Assembly (NCBI GenBank): GCA_964415295.1
Contig: CAYPYN010000004.1
Location: 400,934-464,933, forward strand
Source: SB21 sp964415295
Lineage (GTDB): Bacteria > CLD3 > SB21
DNA length: 64,000 nucleotides
Reading direction: 5' to 3'
The notes beneath the pieces were generated by a model. It had not been told where the DNA came from. It did no database searches and saw only the letters and a list, made by a program, of their open reading frames with translations. Positions within the stretch are counted from its first letter, which is position 1; each line of letters opens with the position of its first letter. This document shows, in pieces, positions 34,549-43,503 of this stretch. Position numbers and translations under genes: made by a program.

Positions 34549-37350
34549 TTATTTCAGAAGAACCATCTTCTTAGTTTGCACAATGCTGCCGACACGGATC
34601 CGATAAAGATATATGCCGCTGGAGACTTCTCTGCCCCGTTCATCGCGCCCATCCCACGTTATCGAATAATGACCGGCCGCGCTTGGCGCATCGTATAATG
34701 TCCTTACTTTTTGTCCCAGCAAATTGTACACCGTCAGCGTCACGTGCTCGTCGTTGGGAACATCGTACGCGATCGTGGTGGATGGATTGAATGGGTTCGG
34801 ATAATTCTGTTTCAGAACGAAATCCTTCACAACCGTATTACGGTGAACGGGTGACGCATCCGCATCCACTTTAAAGACTCCCAGCCGGTTCACGTAAGCC
34901 ACTACTTTATTCTGCCCGTTCAGAACCTGACTCTCTAAGCGTTCCCAACCCTCCTCCGATCGTCTGTAAAGGAATAACCGGGTCGGATCTTCAAAACGCG
35001 CGGGATCATACGCGACCTCGATACGGACTTTTTCAGATAGAACGCGATCCGGTAAAAAATGATGCACAATAGCGTCTTCGGTCCATTCATCGAAAGAAAT
35101 AAAACATGTTCCTTCGGCTACCAGATCAGAACCTATGCGCAGCAAGGCGGCGCCGTTGACGGAACTCAGCGATGTAGGCGTATTGCGCCGGGCGAGAGTC
35201 ACCGAATAGTTCCTGATCTTCACAGAATCCTGTCCGCGGTAGGATACCGCCTGGGTCCTTATCTTGTAAATGCCGTCGGCGCCAAAGGTATAGGAGCCCT
35301 TGTAGACGTTTTGCGAAATGGCCGTCATAGCAATCACGCTTGTATCGGTGGTCCGCCAGATCTTGACGGACGGAGCACCGGTCAGATTAACGTCCGACGC
35401 AACTACAATATCGACAAATTTAGTCAAAAGCGGATTCTGGTAGAGTGCGGTGGTCAGATTGAGGGATGGCGCCTGCGGCACAGCACTGACCTGAGTGGAG
35501 AAAGCGCTTTCGACCAGATGATTGTCTACGGCAGTTATTCGGAAATAGTACGTTGTGCCGTTCAGAAGACCTGTAATCGTTTTGACCGTATCCGAACGAT
35601 TTTCCACTGAATCCACAGGCAGAACAGGATTCGGAGACGTGCCGCCGTAAATGCGGTATCGGAGGAAATCACCGTCTCGGTTCTGATCCCACCGCAGCGT
35701 CACTGTGCCGCTGTCACGGCTGATACTCACGTTAGAAGGTGTCTCGGGAGGTTCGAATCCGGGAATATTCGGTTCTTCGCTGATCTCCTCAGAAAAAACG
35801 CTTTCGCGGTAAGCGGAATCCACGGCCGTCAGCCGAAAATAATAGGTCGTGCCGTTGACCAGACCGGTAAATATCTTCACCGTATCCTGACGGTCGTTGG
35901 TAGAATCAAGTAAGGTCGTCGGGTGCGGCGATAATCCGCCGTAAATCCGATAGCGCATAAAGTGCGGTTCGGTATTCTGTCTCCAAGTAAGGGTCAATGA
36001 GGCGGAGTCGTGACTAATGGTCACTTGTTGCGGCGCCAGAGGCAAATTGCGCGGCATAGCAAAATTGAACGAGGCATTCCCATTCAGAGGAACCCATACA
36101 TCCTTGTAAAGTGTGGCGTATCCCGGCTTCACGATCTTCAACGTGGAATTTCCCGACAAGGCCTGAGCGTAATACCGTCCGGAGTCGTTAGTGGACCGCA
36201 TCAGATTATCCTGCAACAGCGTAATAGTCGCCCCTTTCAACGGTTCACCGGAAATACTGTCGGTGATGGCACCGTTGATCTGCCCGGTCTCTTTAGCGGA
36301 AAATGAGAGTACAAAAAGTCCGCCGCTGATGTCAGAAACTACCAGATTGCCCGATGGAAAATAGGGGTATACGCCCCAGGCGCCAGCGAACTGAGCGGCA
36401 TTAGACGGTGCATACGTATCGAAATGTCCAACTACTGTAGGCGCGGACGGATTGCTGACATCAAAGATCCGGACGCCCTCGGTATAATAGGACGCATACG
36501 CATATTTGCCTTTGGCGTACACGTTGTGAACAATGGCCGTACTTCCGTAGGATGCAAGCTCCGTTACATTGGTATTGCCGGGCAGACCGTCACGCAAAGT
36601 CGAAATATCCCAAATGCGCAGTTTGCCGGGCGGACTGCTGGTCTCATCCGTAGTGAATAGGAGTTGTCCGTCATCCGATAGAGCGGTATTGTGAGTAAAC
36701 GCGCCGGGATAAGAATAAGAATAAACAACCTGCAGGTTCGATTTATTTTTTGCATCGATCACATAAACCTTACCGGAAAAAATCGCGGCTGCGTAAATCG
36801 TATCGTTTCGGACATAGCAATCGTGAATGTACTCGTTATTGAAATTTCCCACTTCGACCGGATGCACGGGATCCGCGAGGCTGAGAATCTTGATTCCGCC
36901 GACCGGCGTGGCATTGCCTCCGGTCAGGTAAGCATAACCGTCGCGGATCTGAATGTCGTGCGTATGATCGTAACCGGGGGTGCTCCATGTGTTCACCAGT
37001 GTTGCGGTGGAGGGCAATCCCGACAAGTCAATGATCTGCAGGCCGCTACCAGCGGCTTCGGATACCACGTAGGCGTATCGGCCCCAAGTCTGTATCTCAT
37101 GCCAGATCGAGACTCCGCCGGGAATAAATGCGCGTTCTACGGGCGCCGATGGGTTGGTAATTTCAATGATCGAAGTTCCTGTATTGCAGCCGAGCAAGGC
37201 AAATTCCCTACCGAGCGAATCGGTGTAACCCCAGATATTCGCGTAATCGGTGCCGCGATTGTCCAACTGACTTAGTTTGGTCATGTTGATCTGAGCGGAC
37301 AATAGCATGGCGTGGATAGTTAAAAAAGCCGCGGCAAGCCAAACTTTCAT
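34549..37350 (-). CDS. Choice-of-anchor B family surface protein with FnIII repeats and T9SS sorting domain
   Basis: A 933-residue secreted protein. Signal peptide 1-20; residues about 25-350 are a beta-propeller of LVIVD-like repeats (IIEITNPSAPVERAFIPGG, LQIIDLSGLPST, VRIFDVSNPSAPTVVGHFDTY) typical of the choice-of-anchor B family. A carboxypeptidase-regulatory-like beta domain follows (about 355-435, ITDSISGEPLKGATITL). Then come two closely similar fibronectin type III domains (about 440-535 and 540-635), a further beta domain, and the C-terminal FlgD-like T9SS type A domain (QNYPNPFNPSTTI ... YNLLGQKVRTL ... QTKKMVLLK). Probably a cell-surface protein; ligand unknown. Confidence 0.9.
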   Translation of the reverse strand: MKVWLAAAFLTIHAMLLSAQINMTKLSQLDNRGTDYANIWGYTDSLGREFALLGCNTGTSIIEITNPSAPVERAFIPGGVSIWHEIQTWGRYAYVVSEAAGSGLQIIDLSGLPSTATLVNTWSTPGYDHTHDIQIRDGYAYLTGGNATPVGGIKILSLADPVHPVEVGNFNNEYIHDCYVRNDTIYAAAIFSGKVYVIDAKNKSNLQVVYSYSYPGAFTHNTALSDDGQLLFTTDETSSPPGKLRIWDISTLRDGLPGNTNVTELASYGSTAIVHNVYAKGKYAYASYYTEGVRIFDVSNPSAPTVVGHFDTYAPSNAAQFAGAWGVYPYFPSGNLVVSDISGGLFVLSFSAKETGQINGAITDSISGEPLKGATITLLQDNLMRSTNDSGRYYAQALSGNSTLKIVKPGYATLYKDVWVPLNGNASFNFAMPRNLPLAPQQVTISHDSASLTLTWRQNTEPHFMRYRIYGGLSPHPTTLLDSTNDRQDTVKIFTGLVNGTTYYFRLTAVDSAYRESVFSEEISEEPNIPGFEPPETPSNVSISRDSGTVTLRWDQNRDGDFLRYRIYGGTSPNPVLPVDSVENRSDTVKTITGLLNGTTYYFRITAVDNHLVESAFSTQVSAVPQAPSLNLTTALYQNPLLTKFVDIVVASDVNLTGAPSVKIWRTTDTSVIAMTAISQNVYKGSYTFGADGIYKIRTQAVSYRGQDSVKIRNYSVTLARRNTPTSLSSVNGAALLRIGSDLVAEGTCFISFDEWTEDAIVHHFLPDRVLSEKVRIEVAYDPARFEDPTRLFLYRRSEEGWERLESQVLNGQNKVVAYVNRLGVFKVDADASPVHRNTVVKDFVLKQNYPNPFNPSTTIAYDVPNDEHVTLTVYNLLGQKVRTLYDAPSAAGHYSITWDGRDERGREVSSGIYLYRIRVGSIVQTKKMVLLK

Positions 37351-37376
37351 ATATATTCCTTTTCTTGAATTCTATC

Positions 37377-38654
37377 TCAGTTCAGTAACACTCGAATGAT
37401 ACCGATCAACAGTCCGATCGCAAATCCGGCCACCGCACCGTTAACGCGGATCCATTGCATATCATCGTAGGTCCGGGTTTTGAATTGTTCCTTGATCTCG
37501 TCGGGAGAAAGACCGGCCAGATTTTTTTCAACCATTTCACCGATTAGATGATGATTTCTCCGGATGATCCCTCCGATCACTGAGGTGACCTTATCATTGA
37601 CGTTTTTCTTCCAATTCTGATCCTGCCTCAAACCGGTCACAATATCGTCGGCCCATGACAAGATATTTTTGTATATGAAACCGTCGTTCTCTATCCGCTG
37701 TTCCCGAATCATGGCCACAACCTTTTCGGTGAGGCGTTTAACCCATTCGCCGTATTCCATTTCTGCTGTGATATTCTGTACGAATTCGTCCAGCTCTGTG
37801 GCCGCCGACGACCCTGATCTTATGTCTGCTATCCAGGCTAAGGCTTTCTCATCGATCTTCTGACGGACCGGATGGTACGGATTGTCCTGTAACTCACGAA
37901 GGAACTGAATACTTTTCAGAATGGTCTTCTCAGCAGTCTCTACGGGGTCAAAAAACAATTGTTTCAGAAATCCCCCTTTTTCCTCGGAAAGCTTCTCGAC
38001 GACGAGATCGAAGGCTTCCGGTGTACTGAGAATCTGGATCAGTTTATCGGCCAGTAACGGGATCGCGTGGTCCAGCGCCTTCTTGACGTTTTCATCCGTG
38101 ATACGACCGAACCATTGGCTCCAGCGGGCTTTGGCCATTTGCTCACGCAGAATGCCGGATATTTTTTCTTGTGTCGCCGGTCTCTCCAGGAATGCGACGA
38201 AGTGATCCAACAGCCAGGAAATATACTGGCTAAGTTCGCCTTTCTCTTTGATATTCTCCAGATAGTCGGCCAAAGCGCCGGCAACGTCAACGGAATCGAG
38301 CATTCGGTGAATGGTTTCCGGCGACAGCCATTCTTCCGAGACCAGCCGTCCGGCACCCTGCGCTATCGCTTTCTGTTTTCTGGGAATGATTCCCGAAGCC
38401 GGAACGATACGCACTTTGCCGATCCGAATTTCATCGAAGATCATTTTCACCGCGAGCCAGTCGGCCGCGCCACCTACCGTAGCCGCCTCAAATCCGGTCT
38501 GAAGGATCAGCGCCAACGCCATCCATGCCTGAGGCGTCGCATCAATAAAGACCGACGTAAGGATCAGACCCGACAACGCAACGGCAAAGGATATCTCGCC
38601 CTTATGTTTTATGAAAAAACCCGACCCGCCGTTCGCTTCGTTCTCTTTCAACAT
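37377..38654 (-). CDS. DUF445-family membrane protein
   Basis: A 425-residue protein with a hydrophobic N-terminus (two helices, about 18-60) and one C-terminal helix (about 400-422). The N-terminal part has GGAADWLAVKMIFDEIRIGKVRIVPASGIIPRKQKAIAQ, the signature of DUF445 (YheB/YjiN-like). The middle is helical and soluble. Function unknown in the family. It follows the thymidylate kinase gene by 6 bases. Confidence 0.88.
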   Translation of the reverse strand: MLKENEANGGSGFFIKHKGEISFAVALSGLILTSVFIDATPQAWMALALILQTGFEAATVGGAADWLAVKMIFDEIRIGKVRIVPASGIIPRKQKAIAQGAGRLVSEEWLSPETIHRMLDSVDVAGALADYLENIKEKGELSQYISWLLDHFVAFLERPATQEKISGILREQMAKARWSQWFGRITDENVKKALDHAIPLLADKLIQILSTPEAFDLVVEKLSEEKGGFLKQLFFDPVETAEKTILKSIQFLRELQDNPYHPVRQKIDEKALAWIADIRSGSSAATELDEFVQNITAEMEYGEWVKRLTEKVVAMIREQRIENDGFIYKNILSWADDIVTGLRQDQNWKKNVNDKVTSVIGGIIRRNHHLIGEMVEKNLAGLSPDEIKEQFKTRTYDDMQWIRVNGAVAGFAIGLLIGIIRVLLN

Positions 38655-38660
38655 GTACGA

Positions 38661-39308
38661 TCAGTTGGAATGTATGGGACTGTGTTTGCGGATCAGTCTT
38701 GCGACTTCCTGATAGATTCTTTCGCCTATGGTTTCGATAGAGAGATTCCCATCGATCAGTTTAACGCGTTTCGCGTTTTCCTGAACGATCTGTATATACC
38801 CGTTGCGGATACGGTCAAAAAAATACTGGTCCTCGCTCTCCATGCGATCGGTATCCTGGCGGCCGCGCCTACGCTCCGCTTCTTCCCAATTAATATCAAT
38901 GAAAACCGTCAGATCCGGAACCAGACCGCCGGTCGCGAGCATATTGGCTTTTTCGATGGCCTGAAGATCGAGCCCGCGTCCGTAACCCTGATACGCCGTC
39001 GTGGAATCGTAAAATCGGTCTATCAATACGATCATTTTCTTCTGCAGAGCCGGGCGAATCTTTTCAGCCACGATCTGAGCCCTTGCGGCCTCGTACAAAA
39101 GTAATTCCGTGACCGGGTCGATATTCATATTGTGAATGGAGAGCAAGATACTACGTATCTGCTCACTGATGTCCGAGCCTCCCGGATCGCGCAGGGTCAG
39201 TACCTGATAGCCCTCTTCCTGAAGCTGACGGCTTAACTTTTCGACCTGCGTGGACTTCCCGCACCGGTCGATTCCCTCGAAGCTGATGAACAGTCCTTTA
39301 TTAAGCAT
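38661..39308 (-). CDS. tmk: Thymidylate kinase
   Basis: A 215-residue enzyme from the ATG at 39308. P-loop FEGIDRCGKSTQ; the DRF/Y motif LIDRFYDSTTAYQG; and the lid region RRGRQDTDRME. It converts dTMP to dTDP. The frame is open upstream to 39368, but the promoter for this gene (39340-39368) overlaps that extension, so the 20 extra residues are not part of the protein. The lid is Arg-rich and the P-loop has Arg-Cys after Asp, both normal variants. Confidence 0.95.
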   Translation of the reverse strand: MLNKGLFISFEGIDRCGKSTQVEKLSRQLQEEGYQVLTLRDPGGSDISEQIRSILLSIHNMNIDPVTELLLYEAARAQIVAEKIRPALQKKMIVLIDRFYDSTTAYQGYGRGLDLQAIEKANMLATGGLVPDLTVFIDINWEEAERRRGRQDTDRMESEDQYFFDRIRNGYIQIVQENAKRVKLIDGNLSIETIGERIYQEVARLIRKHSPIHSN

Positions 39309-39339
39309 AACAAATCCACAATGAAAGGAAATTATTTTT

Positions 39340-39368
39340 AATTTATGTGCTTTCGTTAGAAAAGTCAA
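39340..39368 (-). promoter_or_regulatory. Promoter for tmk
   Basis: Minus strand: -35 TTGACT (39363-39368), 17-base spacer, -10 TAAATT (39340-39345). Transcription would start near 39333, 25 bases before the tmk ATG at 39308. Confidence 0.65.
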
Positions 39369-39380
39369 ACCCTTTGAAGG

Positions 39381-40118
39381 CTAATCCGGCCAAACCGCGC
39401 TGACCAGTTGCGGAAGAAGCTTTCCGGCTGCGCCGCTAAAATGATAATTCACTCGCGCGCTGAGCGGTGTCTCCTCCGGGTTTATTTCTATTGTCAGTCT
39501 CATTCGAGATAATGCCTCGTAAGGCAAAGAGGCCGCCGGATAAACGATCGAAGAAGTCCCGATTGAAAAAAAAACATCGCACTTCCGGGCCGCTTCGGCC
39601 GCGGCTTCGTAAGCGCCGGGCGAAAGCATTTCACCAAACCATACGACGTCCGGTCTGAGCAAACCTCCGCACCTTGGACATTTGGGAGGAACGCCGCTGG
39701 ACGCATCCCACTCTTCCACCCCTGTGCCCTCGTCAAAACACTTGGTTCTCTGAATATTGCCATGAATCTCGATCAGATTCTTATTTCCGGCGAGCCGATG
39801 CAGGTTGTCGATGTTCTGCGTAACGAGCAGAAAACGCGGCGTCTTCAGTTCCATACGTGCAAGCGCAAAATGTCCGGCGTTGGGTTTCGCTTGCCCGATC
39901 ATCTCGCGGCGCATCATGTACCAATTCCAAACCATTTCTGGATTCCGCAAGAACGCCTGCGGCGTGGCCAGCTCTTCGGCTTTAAAATTAGCCCAAAGTC
40001 CCGTCTGTGCATCGCGGAAAGTGGGAACACCGCTTTCGGCCGAAATACCCGCACCAGTCAGGACAACAATGCTCTGCGCCGCCCGAATTCTGCCGATTAT
40101 CTCATCCGGGAAATTCAA
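39381..40118 (-). CDS. cobB: Sirtuin NAD-dependent protein deacylase (CobB, class III type)
   Basis: A 245-residue sirtuin. NAD-binding GAGISAESGVPTFRDA, then QNIDNLHRLAG and catalytic His119 (EIHGN). The zinc site shows C127 and the later C147-x2-C150 pair; the usual second Cys of the first pair is missing, as in E. coli CobB. The pair Tyr67-x2-Arg70 (WYMMRRE) matches the acyl-recognition motif of SIRT5/CobB-type enzymes, which remove succinyl and malonyl groups better than acetyl. It follows pepD by 16 bases. Confidence 0.93.
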   Translation of the reverse strand: MNFPDEIIGRIRAAQSIVVLTGAGISAESGVPTFRDAQTGLWANFKAEELATPQAFLRNPEMVWNWYMMRREMIGQAKPNAGHFALARMELKTPRFLLVTQNIDNLHRLAGNKNLIEIHGNIQRTKCFDEGTGVEEWDASSGVPPKCPRCGGLLRPDVVWFGEMLSPGAYEAAAEAARKCDVFFSIGTSSIVYPAASLPYEALSRMRLTIEINPEETPLSARVNYHFSGAAGKLLPQLVSAVWPD

Positions 40119-40134
40119 GATCGCCCCGCATATG

Positions 40135-41604
40135 TTACATTGTCGTCATCCGTTCCATAACCTTCAGAACCGCCTCATAAAACGGCTTTACGCTTGGAAT
40201 ATGCAGACATTCATCCGGCGAGTGCGCATTCCGGATTGTGGGGCCGAATGAGATCATGTCCATGTCCTGGAATTTTTCGCCGATGATCCCGCATTCCAGG
40301 CCCGCATGGATGGCCGTGATCTTAGGATCTTTGCCATACACATCGGTAAATACTTCCCGGCAGGCTTTCAGAACTTTGGAATTCATATTCGGCTTCCAGC
40401 CCGGATAACCTTCAGTCTCTTCGACGTCGGCTTCCGCCAGGCTTCCAATGGCAAAGACCCGGTCTACGATATCTCGCTTCGCACTCTCAACTGAACTGCG
40501 TTGACTCGAACCGATCACAATCGACGTTTTATTGGTCTCCACGGTCGCAAGATTGACCGATGTCTCAACCAGGCCTTCGATATCATGGCTCATCGCAACA
40601 GGCCCATGCGGCAAAGCATACAACAGATTCACCAAAGAAGTGGTCTGCGATTTTTTCATCATCGGCGATCTTTGGCCGCTGGTATCTTTGAATGAGATCT
40701 TCAAATTCGGATCGGTGGACTTAAATTCCGACTTGATCGTTTTTTGCATGGCCTGGATCCTTTTACGAACTGCGTTCAATTCATCCGTCGGGATCATGAT
40801 CACTGCTTCGGCGTCCCTGGGAATCGCATTTCGGCGGCTTCCTCCCCGGATATCGCAAATACGGATGCCAAACTCGTTGTGAAGGTTCCATAATACGCGT
40901 GCCAGGACTTTGATCGCATTGGCGCGACCAAGATGAATATCGAGTCCGGAATGTCCGCCGACACATCCTTCAACCTTGATCTCCAGCCGGAGGAGATCTT
41001 CGTGATGGGTCTCTTTCCATTTAACCGGTACGGTAAGCAGACAGTCCTTTGCTCCGGCGCATCCGACAAAGAGCATGCCTTCATCCTCGGAATCCAGATT
41101 GAACAAATACCGGCCCTTCAGCATCTTGGCATCGAGTTTCGTTGCGCCGGTCAGCCCGGTCTCTTCATCTATGGTAAAGAGCAATTCCAGCGGCCCGTGT
41201 TTGATCGCTTCATCTTCTAATATCGCCAGCATGGCAGCCACGGCGATACCGTTGTCCGCGCCCAGGGTCGTCTGCGTGGCTTTGACGAACTCTCCGTCGA
41301 TACGGACCTGGATCGGGTCGTTGTCAAAATCGATCGCCGCTTCCTTCGTCTTTTCGCAGACCATGTCGACATGTCCTTGCAGAACAATGGCCGGGGATGT
41401 TTCGCAGCCGGGAGAGGCCGGTTTGCGGATTACGATATTTCCGGCGGCGTCCTCTTGATATTCTTTCCCCAATTTTTTGGCGATACCGATAACAAATTCT
41501 CTTATCTTCTCTTCCTTCTTGGAAGGTCTTGGAACCTGGGTGATCTGATAGAAATAATCGAACACTCTTTGCGGTTCCAGTTGCGACAGCACATGTTCCG
41601 GCAT
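40135..41604 (-). CDS. pepD: Beta-Ala-His dipeptidase / aminoacyl-histidine dipeptidase (PepD, M20)
   Basis: A 489-residue M20 metallopeptidase. Zinc-binding motifs: HVDMVCEK (His and Asp in the first metal site), GADNGIAVAAMLAILED, TIDEETGLTGA, and a later lid domain with HSGLDIHLGRANA. It matches the PepD group (about 480-490 residues) that cleaves Xaa-His dipeptides. Ribosome site GGAAC just before the ATG. No signal peptide, so cytosolic. Confidence 0.93.
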   Translation of the reverse strand: MPEHVLSQLEPQRVFDYFYQITQVPRPSKKEEKIREFVIGIAKKLGKEYQEDAAGNIVIRKPASPGCETSPAIVLQGHVDMVCEKTKEAAIDFDNDPIQVRIDGEFVKATQTTLGADNGIAVAAMLAILEDEAIKHGPLELLFTIDEETGLTGATKLDAKMLKGRYLFNLDSEDEGMLFVGCAGAKDCLLTVPVKWKETHHEDLLRLEIKVEGCVGGHSGLDIHLGRANAIKVLARVLWNLHNEFGIRICDIRGGSRRNAIPRDAEAVIMIPTDELNAVRKRIQAMQKTIKSEFKSTDPNLKISFKDTSGQRSPMMKKSQTTSLVNLLYALPHGPVAMSHDIEGLVETSVNLATVETNKTSIVIGSSQRSSVESAKRDIVDRVFAIGSLAEADVEETEGYPGWKPNMNSKVLKACREVFTDVYGKDPKITAIHAGLECGIIGEKFQDMDMISFGPTIRNAHSPDECLHIPSVKPFYEAVLKVMERMTTM

Positions 41605-41707
41605 GTTCCTTGTTCCTTATAGTAAATAAAATGTTTTTAAGTTTGTTGAAATACGCCAAAAAATAAGACTGTTTTGAAGCAAAATCAAATGAATACGAAT
41701 TTTAATT

Positions 41708-41736
41708 TTGACTCTTTGATGCAATCTTTCTATAAT
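41708..41736 (+). promoter_or_regulatory. Promoter for the receiver-PATAN gene
   Basis: -35 TTGACT (41708-41713), exactly 17 bases, -10 TATAAT (41731-41736), a near-consensus site. Transcription would start near 41743, about 35 bases before the ATG at 41778. Confidence 0.8.
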
Positions 41737-41777
41737 TTCACAATGCGGCGATCACACATCGACAAACGGATAGAATT

Positions 41778-42455
41778 ATGGCGATGAATAAGAAACGGAT
41801 CATGATCGTTGATCATGATAAAACACTTTTGCAGGATATCGCAGAACTGGTGACCAAAGCCGGATTTGAAACGGTCTCTTTTTCCAACGCAGATCAGGCG
41901 CTCGTTCATCTTGATCACTACGGCAAAGGGAGTTTGCGTATGATCGTGGCCGAGGCCGTCATGCCCGGCACGGACGGATTTGGTTTTCTCAAAGAGGTCA
42001 AGAAACGTCCGGCCGTAAAGGACCTTCCATTTCTGTTTTTGACTCAAGCTCACGATACCTCTATCCTGATCAGCGCATTCGAGCAGGGAGCAGTGGACTA
42101 TTTTTTCAAGCCGATCAAGAAAGAACTCTTTGTAGCCAAGATCCGGTCCATGGTGGCCGCTTTCGACGATCATATTCGGAATACGAATACCCTTATATCC
42201 GGTCACCTCAATAAGAAACCGTTGGAGGATATCCTGGCATTGTGCGAACACGAGAGCCTCAACGGCTTTGCGCAGATCGTTCGCGGGAACGGAGAACAGG
42301 GATTCATCGGTTTCATAAAGGGTTTGCCGGACCGTATGTATATTGAGGACCGTAACGGGAAGAAACTGAGTGCTGATACGGAAGCTTTTGAACAGATGCA
42401 CGCGTGGGATTCGGGCGAATTTGTAGTGCGCCGGGGCAGTCCGGAGGATTATTAA
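41778..42455 (+). CDS. Degenerate receiver domain fused to a PATAN (DUF4388-like) domain
   Basis: A 225-residue protein. Residues 6-125 are a response-regulator receiver fold. The conserved pair of acids is Asp12-His13 where CheY has Asp-Asp, and the phospho-acceptor position is Glu59 (VAEAVMPG) instead of Asp; Thr89 and Lys111 (FKPIKK) are intact. So it should not be phosphorylated on Asp and may mimic the active form. Residues about 140-220 look like a PATAN/DUF4388 domain (SGHLNKKPLEDILALCEHESLNGFAQI ..., ending WDSGEFVVRR). It has a strong promoter of its own and converges on meaB; the two stops overlap (TTAA). Confidence 0.82.
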   Translation: MAMNKKRIMIVDHDKTLLQDIAELVTKAGFETVSFSNADQALVHLDHYGKGSLRMIVAEAVMPGTDGFGFLKEVKKRPAVKDLPFLFLTQAHDTSILISAFEQGAVDYFFKPIKKELFVAKIRSMVAAFDDHIRNTNTLISGHLNKKPLEDILALCEHESLNGFAQIVRGNGEQGFIGFIKGLPDRMYIEDRNGKKLSADTEAFEQMHAWDSGEFVVRRGSPEDY

Positions 42456-43432
42456 CTGCGTTTGTCGAAAAAATCACGGTGCAGCGATTCCGCGACGGTG
42501 TAAATGGAGTTTTTATTGGAGTATATTTCCGCAACGTGCGACGCCACTTGGGCGGCTACTTCGCCCTCCTTCCATTGTTTGCGGATCTTCTCTTCCACAA
42601 GCCGAACAAGTTCCCGGTGAATCCTCTTTTTCCTGCGCCGCTCATATTCACCCGAATTTTCGATCTCAGTCCGATGCGCTTCGAGCTCTTTCACAATACT
42701 CTCGATCCCTATCCTCTGCGTGGCAACGGATTTGATGACCTTCGGAATCCACTTCTTATTGCCGTACGATTTTAGCTCCAACATCGCTTCGATCTCGCGC
42801 CGGATATGATCCGCCTGTTCCCTGTCCGATTTATTGATCACGAAAACATCAGCGATTTCCATGACTCCCGCTTTCATGGCCTGCACTCCGTCGCCCGACT
42901 CCGGCACGAGCACAACCACGGTCGTATCAGCATGTTCTACAATTTCGACTTCCGATTGTCCGACGCCCACGGTTTCGAATAGGATGATGTCCATCCCGAA
43001 GGCATCCATCACATCTGCGACCTGATACGCCGTTTTAACCAGTCCCCCGAAAGAGCCGCGGCTGGCCATACTTCGAATAAAGATGTTTGGGTGCAATACA
43101 ATATCGTTCATCCTATAACGATCCCCCAGAATCGCGCCGCCGGTAAAAGAACTTGTCGGGTCAACCGCGATGATGCCTACCCGCCGTCCCTGATCCGCAT
43201 AGACTTTTGAAATGAGATTGACCAGCGTGCTTTTCCCAGATCCCGGCGGGCCGGTGAATCCGATCCGGTACGCACGGCCGACGAAAGGAAACAGTTCTTT
43301 CAGAACCCTGCCGGCCAGCAAGTCTTCATTCTCTAGACAGGAGATGGCTTTAGACAATAGTCTCTTCGAACGTTCGGATCTGTCCTTTGATCGTAATTCA
43401 GACATGATTTGCGATAAGACGGCTTCGTTCAT
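42452..43432 (-). CDS. meaB: Methylmalonyl-CoA mutase-associated GTPase MeaB
   Basis: A 326-residue G3E-family GTPase (ArgK/MeaB). P-loop GPPGSGKST (61-69), VDPTSSFTGGAILGDR, the ETVGVGQSEVE switch and the base-binding NKSD. It protects and reloads adenosylcobalamin mutases. The mutase itself is not in the window. The start lies 21 bases after the nuoN terminator. Confidence 0.94.
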   Translation of the reverse strand: MNEAVLSQIMSELRSKDRSERSKRLLSKAISCLENEDLLAGRVLKELFPFVGRAYRIGFTGPPGSGKSTLVNLISKVYADQGRRVGIIAVDPTSSFTGGAILGDRYRMNDIVLHPNIFIRSMASRGSFGGLVKTAYQVADVMDAFGMDIILFETVGVGQSEVEIVEHADTTVVVLVPESGDGVQAMKAGVMEIADVFVINKSDREQADHIRREIEAMLELKSYGNKKWIPKVIKSVATQRIGIESIVKELEAHRTEIENSGEYERRRKKRIHRELVRLVEEKIRKQWKEGEVAAQVASHVAEIYSNKNSIYTVAESLHRDFFDKRS

Positions 43433-43453
43433 AGGGATCTCTCAAAAAAAACA

Positions 43454-43480
43454 AAAGGTAAGTTGGAACAACTTACCTTT
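43454..43480 (-). terminator. Intrinsic terminator after nuoN
   Basis: Perfect 12-base stem AAAGGTAAGTTG (43454-43465) and CAACTTACCTTT (43469-43480) with a 3-base loop. On the minus strand it is followed by TTTTGTTTTTTTTG, a strong U-tract. It ends the nuoN transcript just 21 bases before the meaB ATG, so meaB must rely on read-through or on a promoter overlapping the end of nuoN. Confidence 0.9.
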
Positions 43481-43503
43481 CTAAAAATACAACAAACCTG
43501 AGG

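Noticed and set aside
35440..36050. The two similar FnIII domains as a DNA repeat
   Set aside because: Similarity is at the protein level (shared YRIYGG and GTTYYFR motifs) and is ordinary domain duplication in one gene, not a separate repeat element.
38067..39104. 345-codon plus-strand frame opposite DUF445 and tmk
   Set aside because: Both sense genes are certain by motif; the antisense product has no family features.
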